A stretch of 62,985 nt of DNA from Acetanaerobacterium elongatum (lineage in GTDB: Bacteria > Bacillota > Clostridia > Oscillospirales > Ruminococcaceae): NCBI RefSeq assembly GCF_900103835.1, contig NZ_FNID01000020.1, forward strand, positions 1-62,985. Direction: 5' to 3'. Numbering within the stretch: position 1 is the stretch's first letter; each line of letters opens with the position of its first letter. This document shows, in pieces, positions 34,138 to 43,580 of the stretch. The notes under the pieces were generated by a model, which searched no databases, was not told the origin of the DNA, and worked only from the letters and a program-made list of their open reading frames with translations. Both the position numbers and the translations under genes were made by a program.

Positions 34138-35496
34138 TTGAACAGCTTCGCCTTTACCGAAACCACCTACGGCCAGAACGCGCCGTTTAATATCGAGGCG
34201 GAACAGTCGGTGCTCGGCGCTATCATTATTGATTCCTCCTGTCTGTCCACAGTGCTGGAGTATATCAAGGCGGAAGCCTTCTACCGTCCGCAGCATCAGG
34301 AAATCTTCTCGAGCATTGTAAAGATGTTTGCGGCGGGTAAAACTATTGATTTTATCACCCTGCTTGAAGAGATTGTTATTGAAAAGGTTTTTGAAACCCC
34401 CGAGGATGCCAAGGTATACTTAGCGCAGCTTGCGCAGATTGTACCCACCACCTCGAATGTCGAGGCCTACGCCGCCATCGTACAGGAGAAGTACTATATC
34501 CGCCAGCTGATGGAGGCCTCCAAAGAGATTATCGAAACCGCCGCTGAAGGCAGTTATGGAGCAAAAGAGCTGCTCGACAGTGCGGAGCAAAAGATTTTCG
34601 ACATCCGTCAGGGCCGTGATTCCAAAGGCATGGTCAAGATTGAAGATGCCATCATTCAGGCCTATGACCGTCTGCAGAAGATTGCAGGTGAGGACAGGCA
34701 GAAATACCTCGGCCTGCGCTCCGGCTTCTCGGCGCTTGATAATATCATCTATGGCTTGAATAAGTCCGACCTGATTCTGCTTGCGGGGCGCCCCGGTATG
34801 GGTAAAACCAGCTTCGGCCTCAATATCGCGCAGAATGTGGCGGCTACCTCCCATAAAAAGGTGGTTATCTTCTCACTCGAAATGTCCAGCGAGCAGCTTA
34901 CCACAAGGCTGATGTCGTCGCTTGCAAGGATTCCGAGCGGCGAATTTCGCACAGGCAATATGACGAGCGCACAGTGGCAGGAGCTTGCGAAGTCTTCCCA
35001 GCTGCTTGCGTCTTACCCTATATTAATAGATGATGCTTCTGGTATCACGGTGCCCGAGATGAAGGCCAAGCTCCGCCGCATCAAAGACCTCGGCTTGGTG
35101 GTAATCGACTATCTTCAGCTTATGACCACCGGCCGCCGCAGTGAGAACCGTGTTCAGGAAGTTTCCGAGATGACGCGCGGGCTTAAGATTATGGCCAAGG
35201 AGCTGGATGTACCCGTTATCGTGTGCTCGCAGCTTTCGCGCGGTCCCGATTCCAGAACCGACCACCGCCCCGTACTTTCCGACCTGCGTGAATCCGGCTC
35301 TATCGAGCAGGATGCCGATATCGTACTCTTTTTATACCGCGAGGCTTATTATACCGATAAACCGGACGCCGACCGCAACATCGCTGAGTGCATTGTTGCC
35401 AAAAACCGCCACGGCGAAACCGATATTATCAAGCTGCACTGGGACGGCCAGTTTACACAGTTTACCACGCTGGAGAATTTCAGAGATGAAGGCTAA
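34138..35496 (+). CDS. dnaB: Replicative DNA helicase DnaB
   Basis: The hexameric helicase that unwinds DNA at the replication fork (DnaC in Bacillus nomenclature). An N-terminal helical domain (PFNIEAEQSVLGAII) is followed by the RecA-like motor with Walker A AGRPGMGKTSF and Walker B VVIDYLQLM, plus SQLSRGPDSR. The start is TTG 34138, 4 nt after an AGGAGGGAAA site; the frame extends upstream without support. It overlaps tilS by 11 bp. Confidence 0.96.
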   Translation: MNSFAFTETTYGQNAPFNIEAEQSVLGAIIIDSSCLSTVLEYIKAEAFYRPQHQEIFSSIVKMFAAGKTIDFITLLEEIVIEKVFETPEDAKVYLAQLAQIVPTTSNVEAYAAIVQEKYYIRQLMEASKEIIETAAEGSYGAKELLDSAEQKIFDIRQGRDSKGMVKIEDAIIQAYDRLQKIAGEDRQKYLGLRSGFSALDNIIYGLNKSDLILLAGRPGMGKTSFGLNIAQNVAATSHKKVVIFSLEMSSEQLTTRLMSSLARIPSGEFRTGNMTSAQWQELAKSSQLLASYPILIDDASGITVPEMKAKLRRIKDLGLVVIDYLQLMTTGRRSENRVQEVSEMTRGLKIMAKELDVPVIVCSQLSRGPDSRTDHRPVLSDLRESGSIEQDADIVLFLYREAYYTDKPDADRNIAECIVAKNRHGETDIIKLHWDGQFTQFTTLENFRDEG

Positions 35497-36844
35497 GGCG
35501 CTTGCGTCCATAGAACAATACAGTATGCTCTCAGACGGCGGGCCGGTTTTGGTCTGTGTTTCAGGCGGTGCCGACTCTATGGCGCTGCTTCACCTTTTAT
35601 ATAGTATCCGCGAGCAGTACAGCATCACCCTTTCGGTGTGCCATGTCAACCACGGCATCCGCGGAAAGGAGGCATTGCGCGACCAGCGTTTGGTGGAGGA
35701 TACCTGCAGAAGGATTGGTATCCCCTGTAAGACGGTAGCAATGGATGTACCCGCCCTAGCCAGGGAGCGCGGTCTTTCGCTGGAGGAATGTGGACGTCAG
35801 GTTCGCTATGAGGCCTTTGAACGCCTTGCAAATCAGTTCAACGCGCGTATTGCCACCGCGCATACGCTTTCCGACAGCATTGAAACAATGCTTTTAAACC
35901 TTGCACGCGGCACAGGGCTCAAAGGGCTATGCGGCATACCGCCGGTTCGGGGGCGAATTATCCGCCCACTGATTGCGGTCACCCGCGAAGAGGTGGAACA
36001 GTACTGTTTAAATAACAATATTAAATATGAAACCGACAGCACAAACCTGCAGCGTGATTATGCCCGCAACCGTATCCGTATGGATATTATTCCGGTGCTC
36101 AAAGAGATTAACCCGAGCTTAGAGCAGACAATTGCCCGAGAGCTTTGCGCTTTAAGCGGGGATGAGGAATTTATAAACAGTGAAACAATAAAAGCATTAA
36201 ACGCATGTGAGCAAAACGGCCGGTATAAAATCGATTTACTGTTAACGCTTAATCCTGCTATACTAAACCGTGCGGTTTTGACAATACTAAAACGGTATCA
36301 TGTTTTGCCCCAAAGCGGGCATGTGCATCGAATCGCCGGTATCATAAAACAGAATGGTGGCTGTGTTACGCTCACAACCAACACCTATGCCGAGGTGAAG
36401 GATGGCTTTCTTTCAGTAAACGTGCACAATACGTCTGAAGCTATCGATTATTGTGTTCCGTTTTGCGAGGGAGAATCCCTTTTAGGCACTGGCTTATCGG
36501 TTATGGTAACTGTTTTGCCAATAAAAGAATACCAAAACACTATTTGTTCAAAAAAAATTCATCCAAACCTATTAAAAAATGGGCTTGATTATGATAAAAT
36601 AATAAGAACGGCCGTTTTTCGTCCCCGAAAAGAGGGTGACAAGCTCACGCTTACAGCTCGCAGGTGTACAAAAACCTTAAAAAAGCTGTTTAATGAGCAA
36701 AAGATTCCGCCCGAGCAGCGCGGCCTTTTACCCGTTCTTGCTGATGAAACGGGAGTACTTTGGGTAGAGGGCTTCGGGTGCAGTCCTCGTGCGGAGATTA
36801 CTGAAGCCACGAAACGGGTGGCAGTAATTGATATTATTCGTTAA
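35486..36844 (+). CDS. tilS: tRNA(Ile)-lysidine synthetase
   Basis: TilS converts the wobble cytidine of tRNA-Ile(CAU) to lysidine so that it reads AUA codons. The PP-loop motif VCVSGGADSMALLHLLY is at the N-terminus, followed by CHVNHGIRG and THTLSDSIET-like residues. The C-terminal domain (about 380-452) has the typical KLTLTARRCTKTLKKLF. ATG 35486 overlaps the dnaB 3' end and has GGAGAA upstream. Of about 452 aa. Confidence 0.95.
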   Translation: MKAKALASIEQYSMLSDGGPVLVCVSGGADSMALLHLLYSIREQYSITLSVCHVNHGIRGKEALRDQRLVEDTCRRIGIPCKTVAMDVPALARERGLSLEECGRQVRYEAFERLANQFNARIATAHTLSDSIETMLLNLARGTGLKGLCGIPPVRGRIIRPLIAVTREEVEQYCLNNNIKYETDSTNLQRDYARNRIRMDIIPVLKEINPSLEQTIARELCALSGDEEFINSETIKALNACEQNGRYKIDLLLTLNPAILNRAVLTILKRYHVLPQSGHVHRIAGIIKQNGGCVTLTTNTYAEVKDGFLSVNVHNTSEAIDYCVPFCEGESLLGTGLSVMVTVLPIKEYQNTICSKKIHPNLLKNGLDYDKIIRTAVFRPRKEGDKLTLTARRCTKTLKKLFNEQKIPPEQRGLLPVLADETGVLWVEGFGCSPRAEITEATKRVAVIDIIR

Positions 36845-36907
36845 GAACACTTAAACAATAAAAATGAACCTACCAATTGTCAGAATACACGGAAAGGCAG
36901 ATTGAAC

Positions 36908-37447
36908 ATGGAGCAGGATATTCTAAAAGTTCTTATTTCAGAACAGGAGCTCAAAGCCAAGGTGGAGGAGCTCGGCAAACGTATCAGCGAGGATTACAGG
37001 GATAAAAACCTGCTGATGATAAGCATTCTGAAGGGCTCGGTGGTGTTTATGGCCGACCTGATGCGCGCCATCAATATCCATGCTCGTATCGATTTTATGT
37101 CGGTATCCAGCTATGGTGCCGGCACCAAAACCAGCGGTATCGTAAAGATTATAAAGGATCTTGACCTCCCGCTTGCGGGGTACGACTTACTGATTGTGGA
37201 GGATATTTTGGATAGTGGCCTCACCCTTTCCTACATATCCGAGCTTTTGCAGTCCCGTAACCCCAAAAGCATTCGGATATGCACGCTTTTAGATAAGCCC
37301 GAACGCCGTAAGGCTCAGGTACATGCCGATTACTTCGGTTTCAGGGTACCCGATGAGTTCGTAGTGGGTTACGGCCTTGACTACGACGAAAAATACCGTA
37401 ACCTTCCCTATGTAGGGGTTTTAAAGCCCGAAGTGTACAATGGTTAA
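36908..37447 (+). CDS. hpt: Hypoxanthine phosphoribosyltransferase
   Basis: A purine-salvage enzyme that makes IMP or GMP from hypoxanthine or guanine and PRPP. The PRPP-binding motif [16 protein letters not shown] and the flexible-loop start [11 protein letters not shown] are present. The length is 179 aa. ATG 36908 is preferred to TTG 36902 for its spacing from GGAAAGG. The tilS-hpt-ftsH order is conserved in Firmicutes. Confidence 0.95.
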   Translation: MEQDILKVLISEQELKAKVEELGKRISEDYRDKNLLMISILKGSVVFMADLMRAINIHARIDFMSVSSYGAGTKTSGIVKIIKDLDLPLAGYDLLIVEDILDSGLTLSYISELLQSRNPKSIRICTLLDKPERRKAQVHADYFGFRVPDEFVVGYGLDYDEKYRNLPYVGVLKPEVYNG

Positions 37448-37548
37448 GCAAACATTTCTAACGGTTCGTGAATTATGGCCAAACTGCCATAGTTACCATA
37501 ACCGGACGTACAATAAATTTACAAGCGTTACAGCTAGGAGTGGTGAAT

Positions 37549-39561
37549 TTGGGAAATAACAAGAAGATAAAACAGATTGCCGGATATGCGCTGATACTGA
37601 TTCTGCTGCTTTCCGTTATCTATGTTTTGTTTACGCTTCAGGCCCCCAAGGCGGAGACCAAGTATTACGAGATTGTCCAGTATTTTTACGACAACAAGGT
37701 GCAGGAGTATAAGCTCGACCTTGGCAGCGGCGCGTTGGAGATGAAGGTTCAGGATAAAAAAGATCCGATTCTCTATCAGGTGCCAAACGTAACCCTCTTC
37801 TTAGAGGATACGATGGAGTATGTACGGGATTATAACAAGGCGCATCCTAATGCTCCCATTAAAAACGATTACAAGAGGATTGCCGAGATTCCCGGCTGGG
37901 TATCCATCCTGCCATCTATCATCCTGATTGGTGTAATGATTGCGTTCTGGGTGTATATGATGCGCGGAGCAGCTGGCGGAGGCAAGATGAACACCTTTGC
38001 CAAAGCAAAGGTAAAGCATTCGTCCGACAGTAAGAAAACCACCTTTGAAGATGTGGCGGGTGCCGACGAAGAGAAGGAAGAGCTCAAAGAGATTGTAGAG
38101 TTCTTAAAGAGCCCGCAGAAGTATAACGACATCGGCGCGCGCATTCCTAAAGGCGTGCTGCTGATGGGCCCTCCCGGAACCGGTAAAACCCTGATAGCCC
38201 GTGCCGTTGCAGGCGAGGCGGGGGTACCGTTCTTCTCAATCTCCGGCTCAGACTTTGTTGAGATGTTTGTAGGCGTAGGTGCCTCGCGTGTAAGAGATTT
38301 GTTTGAGCAGGCAAAGAAAGAATCGCCCAGTATTGTTTTCATCGATGAAATCGATGCCGTAGGCCGTCATCGCGGCGCTGGCCTCGGCGGAGGACACGAT
38401 GAACGCGAGCAAACCTTAAACCAACTGCTGGTGGAGATGGACGGCTTCGGTGCCAACTCCGGCGTTATCGTTATTGCTGCCACCAACCGCTATGATATCC
38501 TTGACCCGGCTCTGCTGCGTCCGGGACGTTTTGACCGCCGTATTGTGGTGAATACCCCCGATGTAAAGGGAAGAGAAGAGATTCTTAAGGTACACACACG
38601 CAATAAGCCGTTGGCACCCGATGTAAATCTCTCGGTTATCGCTAAAACCACCGCCGGGTTTACGGGTGCCGACCTTGAAAACCTCTGTAACGAGGCGGCT
38701 CTGCTAGCCGCGCGCAGAGGTAAGCGGGCAATTACCATGCTCGAGATCGAGGAGGCTACCATCAAAGTTGTGGTTGGCCCTGAAAAGCGCTCCCGGGTTA
38801 TCAGTGAAAAGAGCAAGCGCATTACCGCCTACCATGAGGCCGGCCATGCCATTATCAGCTACTACTGCCCCACGCAGGACCCTGTGCATCAGGTATCCAT
38901 TATCCCGCGCGGTATGGCAGGCGGCTTTACCATGAACCTGCCCACCGAGGATAAGAGCTATGTGCTCAAAAACGACATGGTGGAAGAAATAATTGTGCTG
39001 CTGGGTGGCCGTGTAGCCGAAAAGCTGGTGCTTGATGATATCTCCACCGGTGCCTCCAACGACCTTGAGCGCGCCACCAAGATAGCCAAGGCAATGATTA
39101 CCCGTTACGGCTTTTCCGAGCACCTCGGCCCCGTAGTATACGGCCAGCCGCAGGAGGAGATTTTCCTTGGGCGCGACTTTAATCAGGCGCGCGACTTCTC
39201 TGAAACCGTAGCCGCCGAGATTGACGCCGAGATGCGCGATATCATCGATATGGCCTATGAGAAGGCGAAGATGATCCTCTCCGAGCATATGGATAAGGTG
39301 CACGAGCTTGCAAAATATCTGTTGGCCTGCGAGAAGATCGACGGAGCTGACTTTGAACGCTTCATGAAGGGCGAGCTGGATGTTGACGCCGAGATTGCCA
39401 AGTTCAATACCAGTCATGCCGACGAAAAGCATTTGGCCGATGAGCTGATGAAGAAGGCAGACGAGGTGAAAAAGGGCGTTAAAAAGCCTGCACAGGCAGA
39501 GCCCGCTAAGCCTGCCGAGGAGCAAAAGCCACAACCACCCGCTGATAGCGACGAAGATTAA
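37549..39561 (+). CDS. ftsH: ATP-dependent zinc metalloprotease FtsH
   Basis: A membrane-anchored AAA+ protease that removes misfolded and regulatory membrane and cytosolic proteins. Two membrane helices (about residues 9-30 and 115-140) flank an external domain. Then come Walker A GPPGTGKT (about 207-214), Walker [12 protein letters not shown] and the zinc site HEAGH (about 425). The start TTG 37549 lies 8 nt after AGGAG. The Glu/Pro/Lys/Ala-rich tail (about 640-670) is probably flexible. It completes the tilS-hpt-ftsH group. Confidence 0.96.
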   Translation: MGNNKKIKQIAGYALILILLLSVIYVLFTLQAPKAETKYYEIVQYFYDNKVQEYKLDLGSGALEMKVQDKKDPILYQVPNVTLFLEDTMEYVRDYNKAHPNAPIKNDYKRIAEIPGWVSILPSIILIGVMIAFWVYMMRGAAGGGKMNTFAKAKVKHSSDSKKTTFEDVAGADEEKEELKEIVEFLKSPQKYNDIGARIPKGVLLMGPPGTGKTLIARAVAGEAGVPFFSISGSDFVEMFVGVGASRVRDLFEQAKKESPSIVFIDEIDAVGRHRGAGLGGGHDEREQTLNQLLVEMDGFGANSGVIVIAATNRYDILDPALLRPGRFDRRIVVNTPDVKGREEILKVHTRNKPLAPDVNLSVIAKTTAGFTGADLENLCNEAALLAARRGKRAITMLEIEEATIKVVVGPEKRSRVISEKSKRITAYHEAGHAIISYYCPTQDPVHQVSIIPRGMAGGFTMNLPTEDKSYVLKNDMVEEIIVLLGGRVAEKLVLDDISTGASNDLERATKIAKAMITRYGFSEHLGPVVYGQPQEEIFLGRDFNQARDFSETVAAEIDAEMRDIIDMAYEKAKMILSEHMDKVHELAKYLLACEKIDGADFERFMKGELDVDAEIAKFNTSHADEKHLADELMKKADEVKKGVKKPAQAEPAKPAEEQKPQPPADSDED

Positions 39562-39575
39562 TAGTGTTTCATTTA

Positions 39576-39606
39576 AACCTGCCGGAAGAACTCCGGCAGG
39601 TTTTGT
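39576..39606 (+). terminator. Terminator after ftsH
   Basis: The stem AACCTGCCGG / CCGGCAGGTT with loop AAGAACT is followed by TTGTATG. It ends the gdpP-to-ftsH gene group. Confidence 0.9.
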
Positions 39607-39775
39607 ATGTAAGGATAAAGCGGCGGATGCCCTTACTTTGCGCTTGTTTTGGAATTTTCGTTTACAAGTTGTGGCGGAATAGTTTATAATAATAACCGTG
39701 AATACATAACAGTTTGGCTGCACATTAGGGGCACAACAGTTAAAAAGCGGTTTAATCCGAAAGGACAGATATAAA

Positions 39776-40228
39776 TTGGTAACCAGAGCGACAGCGGGGG
39801 ATTTAGACGCTATATTAACGGTACAGAAGCTGGCTTTTCTAAAAGTGGCGGAGGAGATGCAGAATTTGAATATCCCGCCTCTCACTCAAACCATCGAAGA
39901 TATAAAAGTTGAATTTTCAAAGCGAGTATTCTTGAAATATGAGCTTAGCGGAAGGATAGTCGGTTCGGTGCGTGCCCACCTTGATGGAGCGAATAACTGC
40001 CAGATTGGCAAGCTGGTTGTGTTGCCGGAATATCAGAATAAAGGGCTTGGCAAAGAACTAATGAGGCAGATAGAACAGCAATTCCCTGACTGCGGCGGCT
40101 ACGAGCTTTTTACCGGTGAGGGTAACGGCGTTACTGTCTCGTTTTATAGTAAGCTGGGTTACCTCCCCGTTTTATCAAGGGTGCAGGATGGTGTATCAAT
40201 GGTATACATGCGGAAGGAAAACCGCTGA
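39776..40228 (+). CDS. GNAT-family N-acetyltransferase
   Basis: A 150-aa acetyltransferase that uses acetyl-CoA; the acceptor is unknown. The acetyl-CoA-binding motif A is visible as KLVVLPEYQNKGLGKELMRQ, and the C-terminal FYSKLGYLPV is typical. The start is TTG 39776, 8 nt after AAAGGA. It precedes a LiaF-like protein by 29 bp, so co-expression is possible. Confidence 0.88.
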   Translation: MVTRATAGDLDAILTVQKLAFLKVAEEMQNLNIPPLTQTIEDIKVEFSKRVFLKYELSGRIVGSVRAHLDGANNCQIGKLVVLPEYQNKGLGKELMRQIEQQFPDCGGYELFTGEGNGVTVSFYSKLGYLPVLSRVQDGVSMVYMRKENR

Positions 40229-40257
40229 AATTAATACATAAAAAGGGTGATTTGTTC

Positions 40258-40965
40258 ATGGCGAGAAAAAAACTGTCGGTCATGCTCTTCGGAATACTGG
40301 TAATCCTTCTTGGCATCGGGCTGTTGGGCCAGGCGGTGGGTTGGTGGTCGTTTATCGGCTTCCCCGGCTGGTGGACCTTGTTTATTATTGTTCCCGCATT
40401 GTTTTTAATGATCAATTACGGTATCCGTTTTTGGAATACACTGGTACTTGGCGTAGGTATTTTACTGCTGCTTAAGGAGCAGCATATTATTAAGGGCGAG
40501 ATGGTTTTCCCCATCATTATTGCCCTGCTGGTTATCGCCCTTGGCATACGCATTGCCTTCGGCAGCCGCTTTTCGCAGGTAAACCCCGTTCCCGGGTTTA
40601 ACAACCCGCCGCCAACCTATTTCGGACAGCCGGATTTATCCCAGACCTTTGACTACGATGTGGTATTCGGCAGCATTAAGGTGAAGAACGCCTGCCAGAA
40701 CCTGCTTTCCGGCAAGATTTCCGCAGTGTTCGGCTCGGCGGAGATCGACCTCACCGAGATTCGAGTGTATAATGATATCGTCATCGAGAGCAGCGCCGCG
40801 TTCGGCGGGGTAAAGATCTATGCCCCCAGAAACTGCCGCGTGAAGGTGGAAAACTCCTCCGTCTTCGGCGGTTGCGATAACCGTGCCGCTACCCTCACCG
40901 ACCCTACCCTGCCGCAGGTTACCATCAAGGTAAGCAGCGCGTTCGGCGGTACAGAGGTTCTCTAA
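40258..40965 (+). CDS. LiaF-like membrane protein
   Basis: A 235-aa protein with about four membrane helices in the first 105 residues and a C-terminal soluble domain (about 135-235) with repeated beta strands such as VFGSIKVK, VFGSAEIDLTE and AFGGVKIYAP. This pattern matches the LiaF/YvqF cell-wall-active-antibiotic-response family. In related bacteria LiaF inhibits a cell-envelope-stress sensor kinase; none is encoded next to it here. ATG 40258 follows AAGGGTG. Confidence 0.85.
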   Translation: MARKKLSVMLFGILVILLGIGLLGQAVGWWSFIGFPGWWTLFIIVPALFLMINYGIRFWNTLVLGVGILLLLKEQHIIKGEMVFPIIIALLVIALGIRIAFGSRFSQVNPVPGFNNPPPTYFGQPDLSQTFDYDVVFGSIKVKNACQNLLSGKISAVFGSAEIDLTEIRVYNDIVIESSAAFGGVKIYAPRNCRVKVENSSVFGGCDNRAATLTDPTLPQVTIKVSSAFGGTEVL

Positions 40966-41028
40966 CTAACCGGCATTCATTTGTGACTGTGTATATATTC
41001 TATTCCACCCGAAAGGCATGGTATTGCA

Positions 41029-43011
41029 ATGGCTGTAAAAACGCAAACCTACGATAACGAAAGCATATCATCCTTAAAAGGAGCCGACCGTGTGCGCAAA
41101 CGCCCTGCGGTTATCTTCGGCTCCGATGGGCTGGAGGGCTGCCAGCACTCGTTTTTTGAGATTCTCTCAAACTCCATTGATGAAGCGCGTGAAGGCTATG
41201 GCGATAAAATTATCGTCACCCGCTATCTCGATAACTCCCTTGAGGTGGAGGATTTCGGGCGCGGTATGCCGGTGGATTATAATCAGCGTGAGCAGCGGCA
41301 TAACTGGGAACTTATCTTCTGCGAGATGTATGCGGGCGGCAAATATAACACCAACGACGGCGAAAGCTACGAGTTTTCGCTGGGGCTTAACGGCCTCGGT
41401 CTATGCGCCACACAGTACGCCTCCGAGTATATGGATGCTGAGATTTTTCGCGATGGTTTTCAGTATAATCTAAGCTTTAGAAAAGGCGAGAACGTTGGAG
41501 GCTTGAAGAAAGAGGCAACCAACCGTAAGAAAACCGGGTCAAGAATCAAATGGCGGCCGGATACTGACGTATTTACCGATATCAATATACCCGAGGAGTA
41601 TTTTGCCGAGGTAATCAAAAGGCAGGCCGTGGTTAACGAAGGGCTGCTTTTCATACTGCGCATCGAAACCCCGAGGGGCTACGAAACCAGAGAGTTCATC
41701 TACCAAAACGGCATTACCGACTATGTAAAGGAGCTTACGGGCAGCGACGCGCTTACCGGTGTGCAGTTCTGGCAGAGCGAGCGCCGCGGTCGCGATAGGG
41801 AAGACAAACCCGAATACAAGGTAAAGCTTTCGGTGGCGCTGTGCTTCTCTAACAAGGTTCATATTGCCGAGTACTACCACAACTCCAGCCATCTGGAGTA
41901 CGGCGGTTCGCCCGAAAAGGCGGTGCGCTACGCATTTGTATCGCAGCTTGACAGCTATTTAAAGCAAACGGGCAAGTACCTTAAAAACGAAAGCAAGATT
42001 ACCTTTGCCGATGTAGAGGATTGTCTGGTGCTGGTATCCAGTTCATTCTCTACCGTTACCTCCTACGAGAATCAGACCAAGAAAGCCATCACCAACAAGT
42101 TTATCTACGAGGCGATGTCTGACTTTTTAAAGCACCAGATTGAGGTCTACTTTATTGAAAACCCCGATGAGGCTGCAAAAATCTGCGAGCAGGTGCTTAT
42201 CAACAAACGAAGCCGCGAGAATGCCGAGAAAACAAGGCTTAATCTTAAAAAGAAGCTCGCGGGTACGTTGGATATCGCCAACCGTGTGGAGAAGTTTGTA
42301 GATTGCCGCACCAAGGATACCTCCCGCCGCGAGATCTATATCGTGGAGGGCGATTCCGCGCTCGGCGCCTGCAAGCTGGCACGCGATTCAGAGTTTCAGG
42401 CCATCATCCCCGTGCGCGGCAAGATTCTAAACTGCCTGAAGGCGGAATATGATAAAATCTTTAAGAACGAGATTATCACCGACATCATCAAGGTGCTCGG
42501 CTGCGGGGTAGAGGTGCACGCCAAAGCCAACAAAGAGCTTTCCTCGTTTGATATTGAGGGGCTGCGGTGGAACAAGGTTATTATCTGCACCGATGCCGAC
42601 GTAGACGGTTATCAGATACGCACCCTCATCCTCACGATGCTTTATCGTTTAACCCCCACGCTTATCGAGCAGGGGTATGTTTATATAGCAGAGTCGCCGT
42701 TGTTTGAAATCAATGCCAAGGATAAAACCTACTTTGCCTACACCGAGCAGGAGAAGGCAAAGATACTTGAGCAGCTTGGCGACAAAAAGTTTACCATCCA
42801 GCGTTCCAAGGGCCTTGGCGAAAACGAGCCGGAGATGATGTGGCTTACCACCATGAACCCCGAAACCCGCCGCCTGATTAAGGTAACACCCGACCTCGCC
42901 GATAAAACCCTTGCAACCTTCGAGCTGCTGCTGGGTGACAATCTTTCAGGGCGTAAAGACCACATTGCCCAGAACGGTTATCTCTACCTTGATTCTGCCG
43001 ATTTATCTTAG
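41029..43011 (+). CDS. parE: Type II topoisomerase subunit B (ParE-like)
   Basis: A GHKL ATPase subunit that, with ParC, decatenates or relaxes DNA. It has an ATP-binding N-domain (FEILSNSIDEAREG; DFGRGMPV; GLNGLG), a transducer domain, a Toprim domain with EGDSALGACKLARD and DADVDGYQI, and the C-terminal RSKGLGENEPEMMW. The 660-aa length suits a topoisomerase IV-type B subunit. Its partner lies 570 bp downstream with a small HXXEE gene between them. Whether it is a second gyrase or topoisomerase IV is judged only by length and pairing. Confidence 0.9.
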   Translation: MAVKTQTYDNESISSLKGADRVRKRPAVIFGSDGLEGCQHSFFEILSNSIDEAREGYGDKIIVTRYLDNSLEVEDFGRGMPVDYNQREQRHNWELIFCEMYAGGKYNTNDGESYEFSLGLNGLGLCATQYASEYMDAEIFRDGFQYNLSFRKGENVGGLKKEATNRKKTGSRIKWRPDTDVFTDINIPEEYFAEVIKRQAVVNEGLLFILRIETPRGYETREFIYQNGITDYVKELTGSDALTGVQFWQSERRGRDREDKPEYKVKLSVALCFSNKVHIAEYYHNSSHLEYGGSPEKAVRYAFVSQLDSYLKQTGKYLKNESKITFADVEDCLVLVSSSFSTVTSYENQTKKAITNKFIYEAMSDFLKHQIEVYFIENPDEAAKICEQVLINKRSRENAEKTRLNLKKKLAGTLDIANRVEKFVDCRTKDTSRREIYIVEGDSALGACKLARDSEFQAIIPVRGKILNCLKAEYDKIFKNEIITDIIKVLGCGVEVHAKANKELSSFDIEGLRWNKVIICTDADVDGYQIRTLILTMLYRLTPTLIEQGYVYIAESPLFEINAKDKTYFAYTEQEKAKILEQLGDKKFTIQRSKGLGENEPEMMWLTTMNPETRRLIKVTPDLADKTLATFELLLGDNLSGRKDHIAQNGYLYLDSADLS

Positions 43012-43046
43012 CCGCATAGCTTTTGACATAAAGGAAAGTGACACCC

Positions 43047-43577
43047 GTGAAACAGCTTACACTGGTTATCTGGCTTTTCCCGGTAGTATTTATGATCCAC
43101 GATTTTGAAGAGATCATCTTTATGCGTCCGTGGTTTAAAAAGCGTAAGGATGAACTTCAAAAAAGGTTTCCGCGCTTTGCCAAGAAGATTGCACAGTCTG
43201 CAAAGCGTTCCACCGCAGCGTTTGCCGTAGGGGTTCTGGAGATTTTTACCTTGCTTGCTGCCTTTAACGTGCTGGCCTATTGCTTTGACTGGTATTGGCT
43301 GTGGTATATGCAGTTTGCGGCCTTTGCCGTGCATCTGGTGTTTCATCTGGTGCAGTCGATTGCCATGCGCGGCTACGTTCCGGCAATGGTAACCTCGGTT
43401 CTCGCGCTGCCCTATTGCGTTTGGGCGTTTATGGTGGTAGCGCAGCTGAATATGTTTACCGTACTGCAGAGTGTACTGCTTACCATGGCGGGCTTAGTCG
43501 TAATCAGCGTAAATATGATTGCGGCATTTAAGCTGATGTCCTGTTTTGATCAGTATTTTAATAATTTGGGTGATTAA
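43047..43577 (+). CDS. HXXEE-domain membrane protein
   Basis: A 176-aa protein with five or so hydrophobic helices and the namesake HDFEEI motif near the N-terminus. The HXXEE family is found in many Firmicutes; its biochemical role is unknown. GTG 43047 is chosen because AAAGGA is 11 nt upstream; a GTG nine bases earlier is too close. It is inserted between parE and parC on the same strand with 3 bp to parC, so it must be co-transcribed with topoisomerase subunits, an odd partnership. Confidence 0.83.
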   Translation: MKQLTLVIWLFPVVFMIHDFEEIIFMRPWFKKRKDELQKRFPRFAKKIAQSAKRSTAAFAVGVLEIFTLLAAFNVLAYCFDWYWLWYMQFAAFAVHLVFHLVQSIAMRGYVPAMVTSVLALPYCVWAFMVVAQLNMFTVLQSVLLTMAGLVVISVNMIAAFKLMSCFDQYFNNLGD

Positions 43578-43580
43578 CGA

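Noticed and set aside
38704-39885. 393-aa minus-strand frame
   Set aside because: It is antisense to ftsH, whose motifs are all intact on the plus strand; long antisense frames are common in such codon usage.
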